Source of the DNA: SSC4 sp964642445
GTDB taxonomy: Bacteria; Chloroflexota; Anaerolineae; SSC4; Amarolineaceae
Reading direction: 5' to 3'
Length of the DNA: 64,000 bases
Assembly (NCBI GenBank): GCA_964642445.1
Contig: CAZXQZ010000001.1
Coordinates: forward strand, 1 to 64,000
In this document: one piece after another, positions 1-8,418 of the stretch
How positions within the stretch are numbered: the first letter of the stretch is position 1
Layout: every line of letters starts with the position of its first letter
The notes under the pieces: model-generated
What the model was told of the DNA's origin: nothing
The model's input: only the letters and a program-made list of their open reading frames with translations
The model's database searches: none
Made by a program: the position numbers and the translations under genes

Positions 1-481
1 GGGACCGGGTGACCGGGTCGCCGCTGCGCAGGACCAGGTGCGGCGGCCGGTCGGTGAGGACATCGCCCAGGGTTTCGCGGCCATCGTCCACCGGCGGTGG
101 AAGTGCCTGGACCATACCGGCGCGCCGCAGCTGGGCATGTACGCGCGCCAGCAGCTCGCGAAAACTGAACGGTTTGACGACGTAGTCGTCGGCGCCCAAC
201 TCCAGGCCCAACACACGGTCCATCTCTTCCCCGCGCGCCGTGAGCATCAAAATGGGCACCGCACTGGTGCGCCGCAGCTCGCGGCACACCTCCCAACCGT
301 GCAGCCGGGGCATCATGACATCCAACAGAACCAGGTCGGGGTTACTCAGGCGCGCCAGGCGTAGGGCTTCCTCCCCGTCACGCGCAACGATGACCGTGTA
401 ACCCTCCGCAGCCAGGCGGTCTTGCAGAACGTCCACGATCATCTCATCATCATCGGCCAACAAAATCTTCGCCTGTGCCAT
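1..481 (-). CDS. Response regulator, receiver domain (truncated by window edge)
   Basis: Reading from an ATG at 481 toward position 1, the frame is open to the window edge and gives an N-terminal CheY-like receiver domain. It begins MAQAKILLADDDEM, with the acidic DDD cluster, then VLLDVMMPR containing the phosphoacceptor Asp, then MLTARGEE with the conserved Thr/Ser switch position, and GADDYVVKPFS with the conserved Lys. The K-P-F and linker sequence is typical of OmpR/PhoB-type regulators, but the DNA-binding domain lies outside the window. It is the last visible gene of the flavin/ferric-reductase operon, 60 bp after the membrane protein, so it may belong to a two-component system linked to it. 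The receiver identity is secure; the OmpR class and the link to the operon are inference. Confidence 0.85.
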   Translation of the reverse strand, partial: MAQAKILLADDDEMIVDVLQDRLAAEGYTVIVARDGEEALRLARLSNPDLVLLDVMMPRLHGWEVCRELRRTSAVPILMLTARGEEMDRVLGLELGADDYVVKPFSFRELLARVHAQLRRAGMVQALPPPVDDGRETLGDVLTDRPPHLVLRSGDPVTRS

Positions 482-541
482 ACTGCCTATTTTACCATAC
501 GCGCCGCCGCACCCCACAACAACCAATCCAAAATCCAAAAT

Positions 542-1246
542 CTAAAATCCAAACTGGTCCTGTCTCTGACGGGCGCTAAAAAGACGGTAAAACGTCAAAA
601 AGAACACCGGCGCTGCTGTGAGCACGTACATCACCTGGACAGCCAGGTACTGGCTGGTGGTGCCCAGAAAAGCTGCATGCAGCAGGGCCACCAGGTACGC
701 CGCGAAGCTCAAGTAATGCAGCTGGCGCCAACGGCGCTGACCCAGCTGTTTGCGCACCGGGTAACTCAAACCCACGATCAGTGACAACCACAGCCCAATC
801 TGGCCGGCGGCCACCAGCAGCGGTTCGTACCCACTGGCAAACGGCACCAGCACTGCGGTCAGGGGGAAACTCAAATAGGTGTCGCCCATCAGAACCAGCC
901 CGTGAAACAGGGTAAATCCCAGGGCGAGGTAGCTCAAAAAGTCATGCGCATCCAGCAGCACCGGGGGACGCAGCCGGCCCTGCCCGATCTTCGTGCTGAG
1001 GAGAAGCCCCCACAGCATCGAACCCCACAGCAGAAAATAGGCCACGAAGCCGGCCGCTCGACTCAGATACCAGTAGGCGTGCGTCTCCCCGCTGAGGCCG
1101 GTAACACCCAGGCCAATCGCAAACCCCGCCACGGCCAGCCCAGCCCCAAGCAGAGTCCCCAGGACCGTACCCCATGGATCGCGCTCGGCGTTGGAATTGG
1201 ATGGGGTGACCGGTTCGGGTGACACTGTCAATGGTCTGTTTATCAT
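542..1246 (-). CDS. Ferric-reductase-like transmembrane domain protein
   Basis: This 234-aa integral membrane protein has about six hydrophobic helices (roughly residues 27-50, 60-85, 100-125, 145-162, 175-195 and 200-222). Conserved histidines lie in the helices (HDFLSYLALGFTLFHG and QLHYLSFAAYLVALLHA), the usual arrangement of the two-haem ferric-reductase/YedZ (MsrQ) core. There is no FAD/NAD domain, so it would only move electrons through the membrane. The ATG is one base beyond the ApbE stop codon, implying co-translation with the flavin transferase. Together they suggest a membrane electron-transfer module that serves a flavinylated or extracytoplasmic acceptor. Family assignment is good; the physiological acceptor is unknown. 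Confidence 0.8.
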   Translation of the reverse strand: MINRPLTVSPEPVTPSNSNAERDPWGTVLGTLLGAGLAVAGFAIGLGVTGLSGETHAYWYLSRAAGFVAYFLLWGSMLWGLLLSTKIGQGRLRPPVLLDAHDFLSYLALGFTLFHGLVLMGDTYLSFPLTAVLVPFASGYEPLLVAAGQIGLWLSLIVGLSYPVRKQLGQRRWRQLHYLSFAAYLVALLHAAFLGTTSQYLAVQVMYVLTAAPVFFLTFYRLFSARQRQDQFGF

Positions 1247-1247
1247 C

Positions 1248-2225
1248 TCATTGCTCCCATTTTGGTTGAATGGCCAGTGAGCCGATCAATTGCCGCCCAC
1301 CATCACGGCCCACGAACAAACCCGACCAACCCCGCCTTTCCAGGTAGACCCGGCCATCGCGTGCACCCAGGATCAGTGCAACCTTGGCGGCCACCTCTGC
1401 CTGTACGACGGTGGGTGCCACCACGGTCACGGTGTGCAAGTCACTCTGACACGGTTCGCCGCGGCGTGGGTCGATCAGGTGATGCGCCGATCGACCGTTG
1501 TGGTGCCAATGACGACGGCCGATCGTACTCGTGGCCACGGCGCCCTCCGCCAGGACCATCACACCCAGGTCACGTGTGTCATCGAACGGATCGGCGATTG
1601 CAATCGGCCAGGGTTGACCACCGGGTGCGGCACTGGCGCGAATATCACCGCCGGCATCGACCAGCGCGGCACCGTGTATACCCAGCTGTTCGACAGCCTG
1701 ATCCACCGTCCAGCCTTTGGCAATTCCACCCAGGTCCAGACCCAGGCCGGCTGGCAGCGTGACGGTCCCATCGATGGGATCCAGCATCACCTGCTGCCAG
1801 CCTGGGGATCGCACCAGCGTCTCGTTCGGCAGACCTGGCATCGATGATTTCCCATTGGGCTGCCCCGCTGCCGCACCCGCCAGGCCGTGTATACCCAGCT
1901 GTTCGAAACTACGATCGTAGCCGGCCTGCTGCAGAGCCGTCAGCACGGTCGGGTCGAAAATCCCATCACTGGCCCGCGCCGCAGCCAGGGCCCGGGCCAG
2001 GACGTGCTGTAACGTGGAGGAAACCGACTGGGGTCCCAGCCCGGCTGCTGCGTTCAAGCGGCTCAACCCGGAGGCCGGGCGAAAGCGGCTCAACTCAGCC
2101 TCGACGGCAGCAAAAAAATGCTGGACGTCGAGCAGCCAGGGGTCTGCCACGGGGGTATCTGCCCACAGCCAGGCGCTCACGTCGGTGTTCATGGCCCGGA
2201 AGTGGTGTTCGTGCAGCCTGTTCAC
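1248..2225 (-). CDS. apbE: FAD:protein FMN transferase (ApbE family)
   Basis: This 325-aa protein matches ApbE in length and motifs. The N-terminus has FRAMNTDVSAWL, the usual start of the domain. The Mg/FAD-binding core LDLGGIAKGWTVDQA lies near residue 167, followed by LVDAGGDIRA and the C-terminal HHLIDPRRGEP motif. ApbE proteins cleave FAD and attach FMN covalently to a Thr/Ser of substrate proteins outside the cytoplasm. Many are lipoproteins, but no signal peptide is visible here. The ATG overlaps the stop codon of the upstream small lipoprotein gene (ATGA), so translation is coupled. No protein with an FMN-attachment motif is visible in the operon, so the substrate is unidentified. Confidence 0.92.
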   Translation of the reverse strand: MNRLHEHHFRAMNTDVSAWLWADTPVADPWLLDVQHFFAAVEAELSRFRPASGLSRLNAAAGLGPQSVSSTLQHVLARALAAARASDGIFDPTVLTALQQAGYDRSFEQLGIHGLAGAAAGQPNGKSSMPGLPNETLVRSPGWQQVMLDPIDGTVTLPAGLGLDLGGIAKGWTVDQAVEQLGIHGAALVDAGGDIRASAAPGGQPWPIAIADPFDDTRDLGVMVLAEGAVATSTIGRRHWHHNGRSAHHLIDPRRGEPCQSDLHTVTVVAPTVVQAEVAAKVALILGARDGRVYLERRGWSGLFVGRDGGRQLIGSLAIQPKWEQ

Positions 2226-2536
2226 GAGCCGCGCGTCCGGGCCGGCGCCTGCCGGAAGGTCGGGGCCTGCGGCATGCTGGGAATGGTGACGCTGTCCAGG
2301 CTGGACGAGTCCACGGCCGTGCCTGGATCGTCAGCGGTCGCGATCTCCGATGCCTGGGATGAGGTGGTGCCCTGCTGCGTTGGGGTGTTCGATGTGGCAT
2401 CGGTACAGCCCAGGATACCCCACCCCAGGATCATCGTACCCATGGCTGATGCCAGCAGGGCACTTTTCCAGGCGGGGGTTTTGCTGCTGCGCCGGTTCGT
2501 GCGAACGACTGCCGGCGTCTGGGTTCGATTAGTCAT
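2222..2536 (-). CDS. Small exported protein, possible lipoprotein
   Basis: This 104-aa protein of unknown function has a basic N-terminus (MTNRTQTPAVVRTNRRSSK), then a hydrophobic stretch (about residues 24-43) ending ILGC, a lipobox-like cleavage site. The rest is Ser/Thr/Gln-rich and looks disordered. I chose the ATG at 2536 because it overlaps the end of the upstream gene by eight bases and gives a normal signal sequence; a longer reading frame exists but lacks one. Its stop overlaps the apbE start. The position suggests an envelope accessory of the flavin/electron-transfer system, but no FMN-binding or haem motif is seen. Confidence 0.6.
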   Translation of the reverse strand: MTNRTQTPAVVRTNRRSSKTPAWKSALLASAMGTMILGWGILGCTDATSNTPTQQGTTSSQASEIATADDPGTAVDSSSLDSVTIPSMPQAPTFRQAPARTRGS

Positions 2537-2918
2537 GATCATCCTCGTGTTCATGTTCGTGTTCGAAAATAACGTGGCCGTGGCGCGTGCTGCCCTCTTC
2601 GTGTTCTTCCCACGACCGTGGCTCGGCCGGCGCGGCCTGGCCAGCCTGCAGCAGTTCGATCTGCGCATAGGCCTGTTCGAGCGCCTGGTAGGCTTCCGAC
2701 AACCGCACCTCGTAGGCGGCAATTTCGGCCTCGGCCTGCGCCGGTGTCAGCGTCTGTGAGGGGTCGATCACCAGGGGCTGCGCATTCGACACAGCCACAT
2801 CTGCGTCCGCGGCGGGGGGATTGGCAACCAACGTGGCAGCACCGATGCCAACCAGGGCAATCGTTGTCACAATCGCGGACACCACAACGGCCTTACGATT
2901 TACGTGCTTGTTCATCAT
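2529..2918 (-). CDS. Exported coiled-coil protein with His/Glu/Asp-rich tail
   Basis: This 129-aa protein has an N-terminal signal anchor (hydrophobic residues about 11-32), a short helical segment rich in Ala, Gln and Glu (about residues 58-95, likely coiled coil), and a C-terminus of alternating His and acidic residues (FEHEHEHEDDHD). Such tails bind divalent metals, so a role in metal sensing or binding at the envelope is possible, but no family was recognised. An AGGAGA ribosome-binding site lies a few bases before the ATG. It is the first gene of the five-gene operon that contains apbE and the ferric-reductase-like protein. Confidence 0.6.
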   Translation of the reverse strand: MMNKHVNRKAVVVSAIVTTIALVGIGAATLVANPPAADADVAVSNAQPLVIDPSQTLTPAQAEAEIAAYEVRLSEAYQALEQAYAQIELLQAGQAAPAEPRSWEEHEEGSTRHGHVIFEHEHEHEDDHD

Positions 2919-3004
2919 AATCTCCTGTGCTCCGAAAAGGTTCTTGGGTAGCAGACAGAAGGATTATGCACGCAAATCGCCGATGTTAGGTGAAGACGGG
3001 ACTA

Positions 3005-3529
3005 TCACACGGTTAAGGACAGGTAAAGAGGATGTGTGGAAATCGTCCAGGGAATACCAATCGGTGCCCCGGAGCCAGATGGCCGCTCGCCGGCGCCAAA
3101 ATCGGCGTGCAGACCGGTTGTCGCGCCGATGGTGTTGATGTACAGGCTGGAATTGGGGTCCAGGGGCAGGGTGTCGACGCGCACGGTCCAGATGTTATCG
3201 GCTGGGAACTGCGGGCAGCCGGCAATCGTGGGACCGGTGCCGGATGGCGAGGTGGGTGTCGGCGTCACCGCAGTGGTGGCTGTGGCGCCTGGTGTCGCTG
3301 TTGGCGTGCGCGTGGTGGTGGGCGTTGGTGTGCGCGTGCGCGTTGGGGTCGGCGTGCGGCGCGGCTTGCCCGGTTCGCCGACCAGGGGCAGCAGCGCCTG
3401 CGAGCTGTCTTAGACGACCAGGCCCATCGCCTGGCTGTCAGCGCTGGCCGGCGGTTGGTCAGCCAACAGGCCAATCGCCAGGGCGAACAGCCCGCATAAT
3501 AGTCCAGCAAGCAGGATAGTACGCAGCAT
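3005..3529 (-). pseudogene. Decayed secreted protein: in-frame stop and lost C-terminus
   Basis: From an ATG at 3529 the frame gives a clean signal peptide (MLRTILLAGLLCGLFALAIG...), then reaches TAA at 3412-3410 after 39 codons. The same frame continues beyond this stop with LLPLVGEPGKP, a long Thr/Pro/Arg linker of T-P-T-R-T type, and then the start of a secreted domain (CPQFPADNIWTVRVDTLPLDPNS, then INTIGATTGLHADFGAGE). I recognise the start of this domain from larger secreted proteins of Chloroflexota and other bacteria, where it continues for several hundred residues. Here it stops at 3005 shortly after GIPW. The internal stop and truncated domain together indicate a pseudogene. A sequencing error could explain the TAA but not the short C-terminus. 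Confidence 0.6.
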
Positions 3530-3609
3530 TGAAGGTGACATGGGCATCCTCCCTGGGGGCAGCATGTTAGTAGGTTCGTGGCTGCCGGTGATACCGGCCG
3601 CGCGTCATT

Positions 3610-5664
3610 CTACCGGACATAGGCCGCGGGAATGCCGCCGTCGACATTGAGAATACCCCCCGTCGTTTTGGCGGCGCGCTCGGAGGCCAGGAACAACACG
3701 GCCTCGGCAACGTCCTCCGGGTACACGTTCACCTTCAGCGTGCAGCGCTGGCGATAGGCCTCTTCCAGCTGATCGGGTGTGATGCCCATGCCGCGCGCAC
3801 GAGCTTCACGCCAGCCCGCATCCCAGATGCCCGACCCCTGCAGGACGGCGTCCGGGTTGACGACGTTGACACGCACGCCGAGGGCGCCCCCGTCTTCGGC
3901 CAGGCAGCGGGCCAGGTTGACTTCGGCCGCTTTGGCCGCACCATACGCAGCGGCATTTTTGCTGCCAATCATGGCGTTTTTGCTGGCGATGAAGATGAGA
4001 CTGCCCCCCAGCCCCTGCGCCTGCCACAGGCGGAAGGCCGCCCGGCTGACCAGGAAATACCCCTGCGCCAGGACGTCGAACAGGCGCTGCCACTCCGCCA
4101 ACGACGTTTCGGTGATGTGCGATGACGAGGCAATGCCCGCGTTGCTGACGACGATGTCCACACCGCCGTAAGCCAGGGTCGTCTGGCGGAAGGCCTCCAG
4201 CACCTGTGCTTCGTCGGTAACGTTACATGGCACCGCCACCGCCCGCCGGTAACCATGTTGGGCCACGATGTCGTCGGCGACCCGCCGTGCGCCATCGCTG
4301 TCGATGTCGGCCACGGCCACGTGGGCGCCTTCGGCGGCCAGGCGGTGGGCAATCGCGCGACCAATGCCGGACGCACCGCCGGTCACGAAGGCGACCCGCC
4401 GCGCCAGCTCACGATCGGGCGGACGCCGTGTCAGCTTGTACAGCTCCAACGGCCAGTATTCGATGGCATACGACTCTTCGGGGGTGAGCGAGGTGAAACG
4501 ATCGACCGCCTCCGAGCCGCGCATCACCTGGATGGCGCGCAGGTACAGGTCGTGCGCAACCGTGGCGGCAAAAGCATCTTTGCCCGTATTGAACATGCCC
4601 ACACCAGGGATCAAAACGATGCGCGGGGCCGGGTCACCCATCTTGTCGCCCGCTGTCTGGTTGGAGGCAAAATAGGTCTGATAGTCCTCGATGTACTGTG
4701 CCACGCCGCTGCGCAGGCGCGTCTTGAGCACGTCGATGCCTTCGTCCGGCCGCCAGTCGATGAACAACGGCACGCGCTTCGTATGCACCAGGTGGTCGGG
4801 GCAGGCTGCACCGCGCGCAGCCACTGCGGCCGCACGGGCACTGCCGATAAAGTCCAACACCTCGGCGCGATCGTCGAACGCCAGCAGACAGCGCCCCGCG
4901 GCGCCTCGGAGCACCGGCAGCACGTCGGCCGCCACGGCCTGCCGGCTTGCCGGCGACATGCCCGACACCTCCACGCTGCCAAACACGGCGCGCCCCTGGG
5001 CACGCTGGGCGATAAAATCTTCAGCTGCTTGAATGATGCGGATGGTCTGGTTGTAACAGGACTTGGGATCGTCACCCCAGGTCACCAGGCCATGTTTGCC
5101 CATGACCACACACTCGACCTGCGGGTTGTCACGCACCTGCTGCCCAATCCATTTGCTCAGGGTGAAGCCTGGCCGGATGTACGGTACCCACGCCATACGG
5201 TCGCCATAGACCTCACGCGCCAGGCGCTCGCCATCGGCGGCACAGGCCAGGCTGATCACGGCGTCGGGGTGGGTGTGATCGGTGTGGGGCGCCGGCACAA
5301 AGGCGTGCAGCAGCGTTTCGATCGACTGCCGCACCATGTTCGGCGCCAGCAGGGTGTGCGCCAGGTAACGGGTCATCTCTTCGTCGGTCATGGATTCGCG
5401 CGCCATGAGCGGCAGCACATCGTCCAGGCGCAAACCGGCAAAATCCTGGCGCCCCATCGTGGCCAGGTCCGAGCCAGAACCTTTGACCCACAGGGTATGC
5501 ACTGGCCGGCCGCGGAAGTCGGTTTCCATGACCTTGCTGCCCGTGTTTCCACCGTAGATGTTGCACACACTGCGGTCAGCGCCCAGGAGGTGAGAGCGGT
5601 AGACGAGCAGGTCTAATCCAAACAAACCGGCCGCATCGGCATCGTTCCACAAGTTCTTCGGCAT
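3610..5664 (-). CDS. rhaEW: Bifunctional rhamnulose-1-phosphate aldolase / L-lactaldehyde dehydrogenase
   Basis: This 684-aa fusion has a class II aldolase domain in its N-terminal half and a short-chain dehydrogenase (SDR) in its C-terminal 260 residues. The aldolase part shows NIYGGNTGSKV near the start, the zinc-binding HTDHTHPD near residue 127, and GKHGLVTWG. The SDR part shows the NAD-binding TGGASGIG near residue 428, NAG, and the YGAAK catalytic Tyr/Lys pair. The family (RhaEW, studied in Chloroflexus and also found in Bacillus) cleaves L-rhamnulose-1-phosphate to DHAP and L-lactaldehyde and converts the lactaldehyde. It is the last gene of the rhamnose operon, 28 bp after the RhaD-like gene. 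The function is well supported by the two domains and the neighbouring rhamnulokinase. Confidence 0.92.
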   Translation of the reverse strand: MPKNLWNDADAAGLFGLDLLVYRSHLLGADRSVCNIYGGNTGSKVMETDFRGRPVHTLWVKGSGSDLATMGRQDFAGLRLDDVLPLMARESMTDEEMTRYLAHTLLAPNMVRQSIETLLHAFVPAPHTDHTHPDAVISLACAADGERLAREVYGDRMAWVPYIRPGFTLSKWIGQQVRDNPQVECVVMGKHGLVTWGDDPKSCYNQTIRIIQAAEDFIAQRAQGRAVFGSVEVSGMSPASRQAVAADVLPVLRGAAGRCLLAFDDRAEVLDFIGSARAAAVAARGAACPDHLVHTKRVPLFIDWRPDEGIDVLKTRLRSGVAQYIEDYQTYFASNQTAGDKMGDPAPRIVLIPGVGMFNTGKDAFAATVAHDLYLRAIQVMRGSEAVDRFTSLTPEESYAIEYWPLELYKLTRRPPDRELARRVAFVTGGASGIGRAIAHRLAAEGAHVAVADIDSDGARRVADDIVAQHGYRRAVAVPCNVTDEAQVLEAFRQTTLAYGGVDIVVSNAGIASSSHITETSLAEWQRLFDVLAQGYFLVSRAAFRLWQAQGLGGSLIFIASKNAMIGSKNAAAYGAAKAAEVNLARCLAEDGGALGVRVNVVNPDAVLQGSGIWDAGWREARARGMGITPDQLEEAYRQRCTLKVNVYPEDVAEAVLFLASERAAKTTGGILNVDGGIPAAYVR

Positions 5665-5692
5665 AGCTCCTCACTGCGCACGATACGATAGA

Positions 5693-6520
5693 TTATACAA
5701 ACGCTGTCTGCGCCACGCCGAACGTTGCAGCGATTGCGCGCAGCTCCTCGGGGGTCAGTCCTTCCCCCATCTCATGATTGACCAGGTTCATGTACTCGTA
5801 CCGCGCCGCTGTCTCGGCATATTCGATGCGGTCCGACGCGCGTTTGGCCGATATCTCGGAGCGTGCCACGACACCGTGTTTGCTCCAGATGACGATGCGG
5901 TGGGTGCGCAGGCTTTCCATGGTGGCCTGCATCAACGGTGCGGAACCAGGCATGATGAATGGAACCACGCCGATCCCTTCGGGCAGGTTGACGATGGTTT
6001 CGGGCTGCCAGCGCAGCAGGTGCTGATTCAAGTAGGTGACGTCGCGATAGCGTGCAATGTGGCTGAGATAGGTCAGGTAGGGCGGTTGAGCATGAATCAC
6101 CGCGTGGAAGTTGGTGGCGGTGCGCTGCACCTGGTCCTGATGCACCGCCAGGTGCGAGTTGAACTCACTGGTGACCCGCGCAAACAGCCGGCGCGGCGAC
6201 GTGTACATCTGGGCCGTTGCACCTCCGGCATCGACGACCAGGGCAGCCAGGTTGGCCACCGGGTCATGGATGATCTCGCGCAAACGCCGGCCCGATCCGG
6301 TCACGATGAACAGCCGGCCGGCGAGCTCGGGGCTGGCCGTGGGCAGCGGGATCGTCTCGGCGACTGGGAAACGGCGCCGCACTTCGAGCGGCCAGCCGAC
6401 ATAGATCGAGATGTTGCCCGCGGCGCCTTCGCTGGCATTGATTTCGGACAGACGCAGGCCAGCCTCACCAATCAGGGTGAGCAGCTCATCGAGCTCAGGA
6501 AAGGGTGGATCGAGTGCCAT
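5693..6520 (-). CDS. rhaD: Rhamnulose-1-phosphate aldolase-like class II aldolase (RhaD type)
   Basis: The 275-aa length equals that of E. coli RhaD (274 aa). The fold signatures are ASEGAAGNISIYV near the N-terminus (phosphate-binding GN), FIVTGSGRRLREI, HAVIHAQPPYLTYLSH, PEGIGVVPFIMPG, and WSKHGVVA, followed by the C-terminal LTPEELRAIAATFGV. E. coli RhaD binds zinc through an H-x-H pair and a later His. Here the pair reads H-A-Q, so one ligand appears replaced, while the later KHG histidine is kept. The operon also encodes the fused RhaEW, so two rhamnulose-phosphate aldolases appear to coexist. This copy might be specialised for another sugar phosphate. It lies six bases after rhaB. Confidence 0.8.
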   Translation of the reverse strand: MALDPPFPELDELLTLIGEAGLRLSEINASEGAAGNISIYVGWPLEVRRRFPVAETIPLPTASPELAGRLFIVTGSGRRLREIIHDPVANLAALVVDAGGATAQMYTSPRRLFARVTSEFNSHLAVHQDQVQRTATNFHAVIHAQPPYLTYLSHIARYRDVTYLNQHLLRWQPETIVNLPEGIGVVPFIMPGSAPLMQATMESLRTHRIVIWSKHGVVARSEISAKRASDRIEYAETAARYEYMNLVNHEMGEGLTPEELRAIAATFGVAQTAFV

Positions 6521-6526
6521 AGACGG

Positions 6527-8044
6527 TCAAACTCCCATGTGGACCGCACGCAGGCGCAGATACTGCGCGTACGCAGTCTGCCAGCGGTCGTTGCTGTTTG
6601 GGTCGAACCGTGTGACCGGGAACGAGCGCGCAATCACGGCGCGCCCTTCGGCCAACGAGCCGATGTGGCCCAAAGCCAGGGCCTGCACCAGGGCATTACC
6701 CAGGGCGGTCGCTTCCACGGGGCCGGCCAGCACCGTACGCCCGGTGGCATCGGCAGTGAGCTGGTTGAGCAGCTGGTTTTGCGCGCCGCCGCCGATGATG
6801 TGAATGACGGGGTGTTCGCGCCCGGCCAGCTCGTCCAGGCGTTCGGCCACCCAACGATACTCGAGGGCCAGGCTTTCGAAGATGATGCGCAGCAGCGCAC
6901 CCCGGTTCGGCGGCACCGGCTGGCCGGTCTCCCTCAAGAAACCAACCACTGCGTCCGGCATGTCGGCGGGTGCGAGAAAGCGGTCGGCGCTGGGCAGAAT
7001 GATGCCAGCAAACGGCGGCGCCGCTGCGGCCAGTTCGACCAGGCCGGCGTATGACACCTCTTCGCCCCGCGCGGCCCAGCTGCGGCGGCACTCCTGCACC
7101 AGCCACAGGCCCATGATATTCTTGAGCAGCCGAAACGTTCCGCCGACGCCGCCCTCGTTGGTGAAGTTGTGCAGCATGGCGGCTTCACTGAGCACGGGTG
7201 CCGCGACTTCTACCCCCATCAGTGACCAGGTTCCCGAGCTGAGGTAGATCGCGGGTCCGTCGTGCATGGGGACGGCGGCCACCGCGGAGCCTGTGTCGTG
7301 GGTAGCCGGCGTAATGACCGGTATCGCGCGTCCCTCTATCTCCGCCGCCACCGCCGGCTGCAGCGTTCCCAGCTGCATTCCCGGCGCTACGATCTCGCCG
7401 AACATGGCCGTGGGAATGTCCAGCGCCGTCAGCACGTCACGTGCCCAATCGCCCGTGGTCGGGTTGTAACATTGGGTCGTCGTCGCGTTGCTGAACTCAT
7501 TGGCTTTGCGGCCGCTGAGCCAATAATTGAAGAGGTCCGGTATGGTGAGAAATGAAGCGGCCGCTGCCAGCAGGGGAGAGTGCGCCTCGGCCATGGCCAC
7601 CAGCTGGTACAACGTATTGATCGGCATGAACTGAATGCCGGTATGCACAAAGATGTCGGCGCGCGGCACCCGCGCCAGGGTTCGTTCCAGCACCCCCTGG
7701 GTGCGCGCATCCCGGTAGTGGACCGGATTACCGAGCAGGGTGCCATCGGCAGCCAGCAGGGCAAAGTCAACCCCCCAGGTGTCGACACCGAGGCTGGTGA
7801 TGGCTGGATAACGTGAGGCGGCTGCGGCCAAGCCGCGTTTGATGGCATGCCACAGCCGCAGCACGTCCCAGTGGAGGCCGGACGGCAGGCGCACCGGTTC
7901 ATTGGCAAATCGGTGCACCTCATTCAGGGTCAGGTGCTCGCCGTCGAAGTGGGCCGCCATCACGCGTCCACTCTCGGCACCCAGGTCGATGGCTAGGTAG
8001 GTGTTCAAGCCCGACGTTCCAATCGTGCGGCAGGTAATCAGCAA
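6527..8044 (-). CDS. rhaB: Rhamnulokinase (FGGY carbohydrate kinase)
   Basis: This FGGY-family kinase phosphorylates L-rhamnulose at O1. It shows the N-terminal phosphate motif YLAIDLGAESGRVM, LGVDTWGVDFALL, the substrate-binding HYRDART segment, TPATHDTGSAVAAVP, and the C-terminal ATP motif IIGGGAQNQLLNQLTADATGR. These match RhaB closely. The frame opens at 8044 with an ATG, but the first 14 codons are poorly family-like. A TTG at about 8002, immediately before NTYLAIDLG, would give the usual RhaB N-terminus, so the real start is uncertain. It sits between the cyclic-nucleotide-binding protein and RhaD, as part of the rhamnose operon. Confidence 0.92.
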   Translation of the reverse strand: MLITCRTIGTSGLNTYLAIDLGAESGRVMAAHFDGEHLTLNEVHRFANEPVRLPSGLHWDVLRLWHAIKRGLAAAASRYPAITSLGVDTWGVDFALLAADGTLLGNPVHYRDARTQGVLERTLARVPRADIFVHTGIQFMPINTLYQLVAMAEAHSPLLAAAASFLTIPDLFNYWLSGRKANEFSNATTTQCYNPTTGDWARDVLTALDIPTAMFGEIVAPGMQLGTLQPAVAAEIEGRAIPVITPATHDTGSAVAAVPMHDGPAIYLSSGTWSLMGVEVAAPVLSEAAMLHNFTNEGGVGGTFRLLKNIMGLWLVQECRRSWAARGEEVSYAGLVELAAAAPPFAGIILPSADRFLAPADMPDAVVGFLRETGQPVPPNRGALLRIIFESLALEYRWVAERLDELAGREHPVIHIIGGGAQNQLLNQLTADATGRTVLAGPVEATALGNALVQALALGHIGSLAEGRAVIARSFPVTRFDPNSNDRWQTAYAQYLRLRAVHMGV

Positions 8045-8073
8045 GCGACTCTTTGCTGGCAGACGATCATACC

Positions 8074-8418
8074 CTAACGCCGCAGGCGTTCGGCCATGAT
8101 GCGCATCACGGTCAGCGCAAAATAGGGGTGATTCTGAACGAGCATCAAAAAACGTCGCTCATCGACCGGGGCCAGCTTCACGTCGGTTTTGGCCACGGCA
8201 TCGGCACTGCGCGGCTGCCGGTCGAGGATTGCCATTTCGCCAAAGATCTCGCCGGCGCCTAACGTGTCAATCACCGTGCCCTGGCGCAGCACCTCGACGG
8301 TGCCCTCCACGATGCCATACATGAAGTCCCCGGCATCTCCCTGCTGAAAGATGGATTGACCGGCCGCAAAGGTTACCGGATTCTTCTCGTTGCGCAAAAA
8401 CTCCACAGTTGTGGGCAT
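8074..8418 (-). CDS. Cyclic-nucleotide-binding domain protein without DNA-binding domain
   Basis: This 114-aa protein is almost only a cNMP-binding beta-barrel: AAGQSIFQQGDAGDFMYGIVEG at the start of the barrel, then the phosphate-binding cassette GEIFGEMAILDRQPRSADAVA with the Gly-Glu and Arg-Ser residues of nucleotide-binding members. No helix-turn-helix follows, unlike Crp/Fnr regulators. The ATG at 8418 has an AAGGAG site 11 bases upstream; a longer frame to 8568 has no such support. It is the first gene of the rhamnose operon, 29 bp before rhaB. A role as sensor or protein-binding regulator is possible, but its partner is unknown. Confidence 0.8.
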   Translation of the reverse strand: MPTTVEFLRNEKNPVTFAAGQSIFQQGDAGDFMYGIVEGTVEVLRQGTVIDTLGAGEIFGEMAILDRQPRSADAVAKTDVKLAPVDERRFLMLVQNHPYFALTVMRIMAERLRR

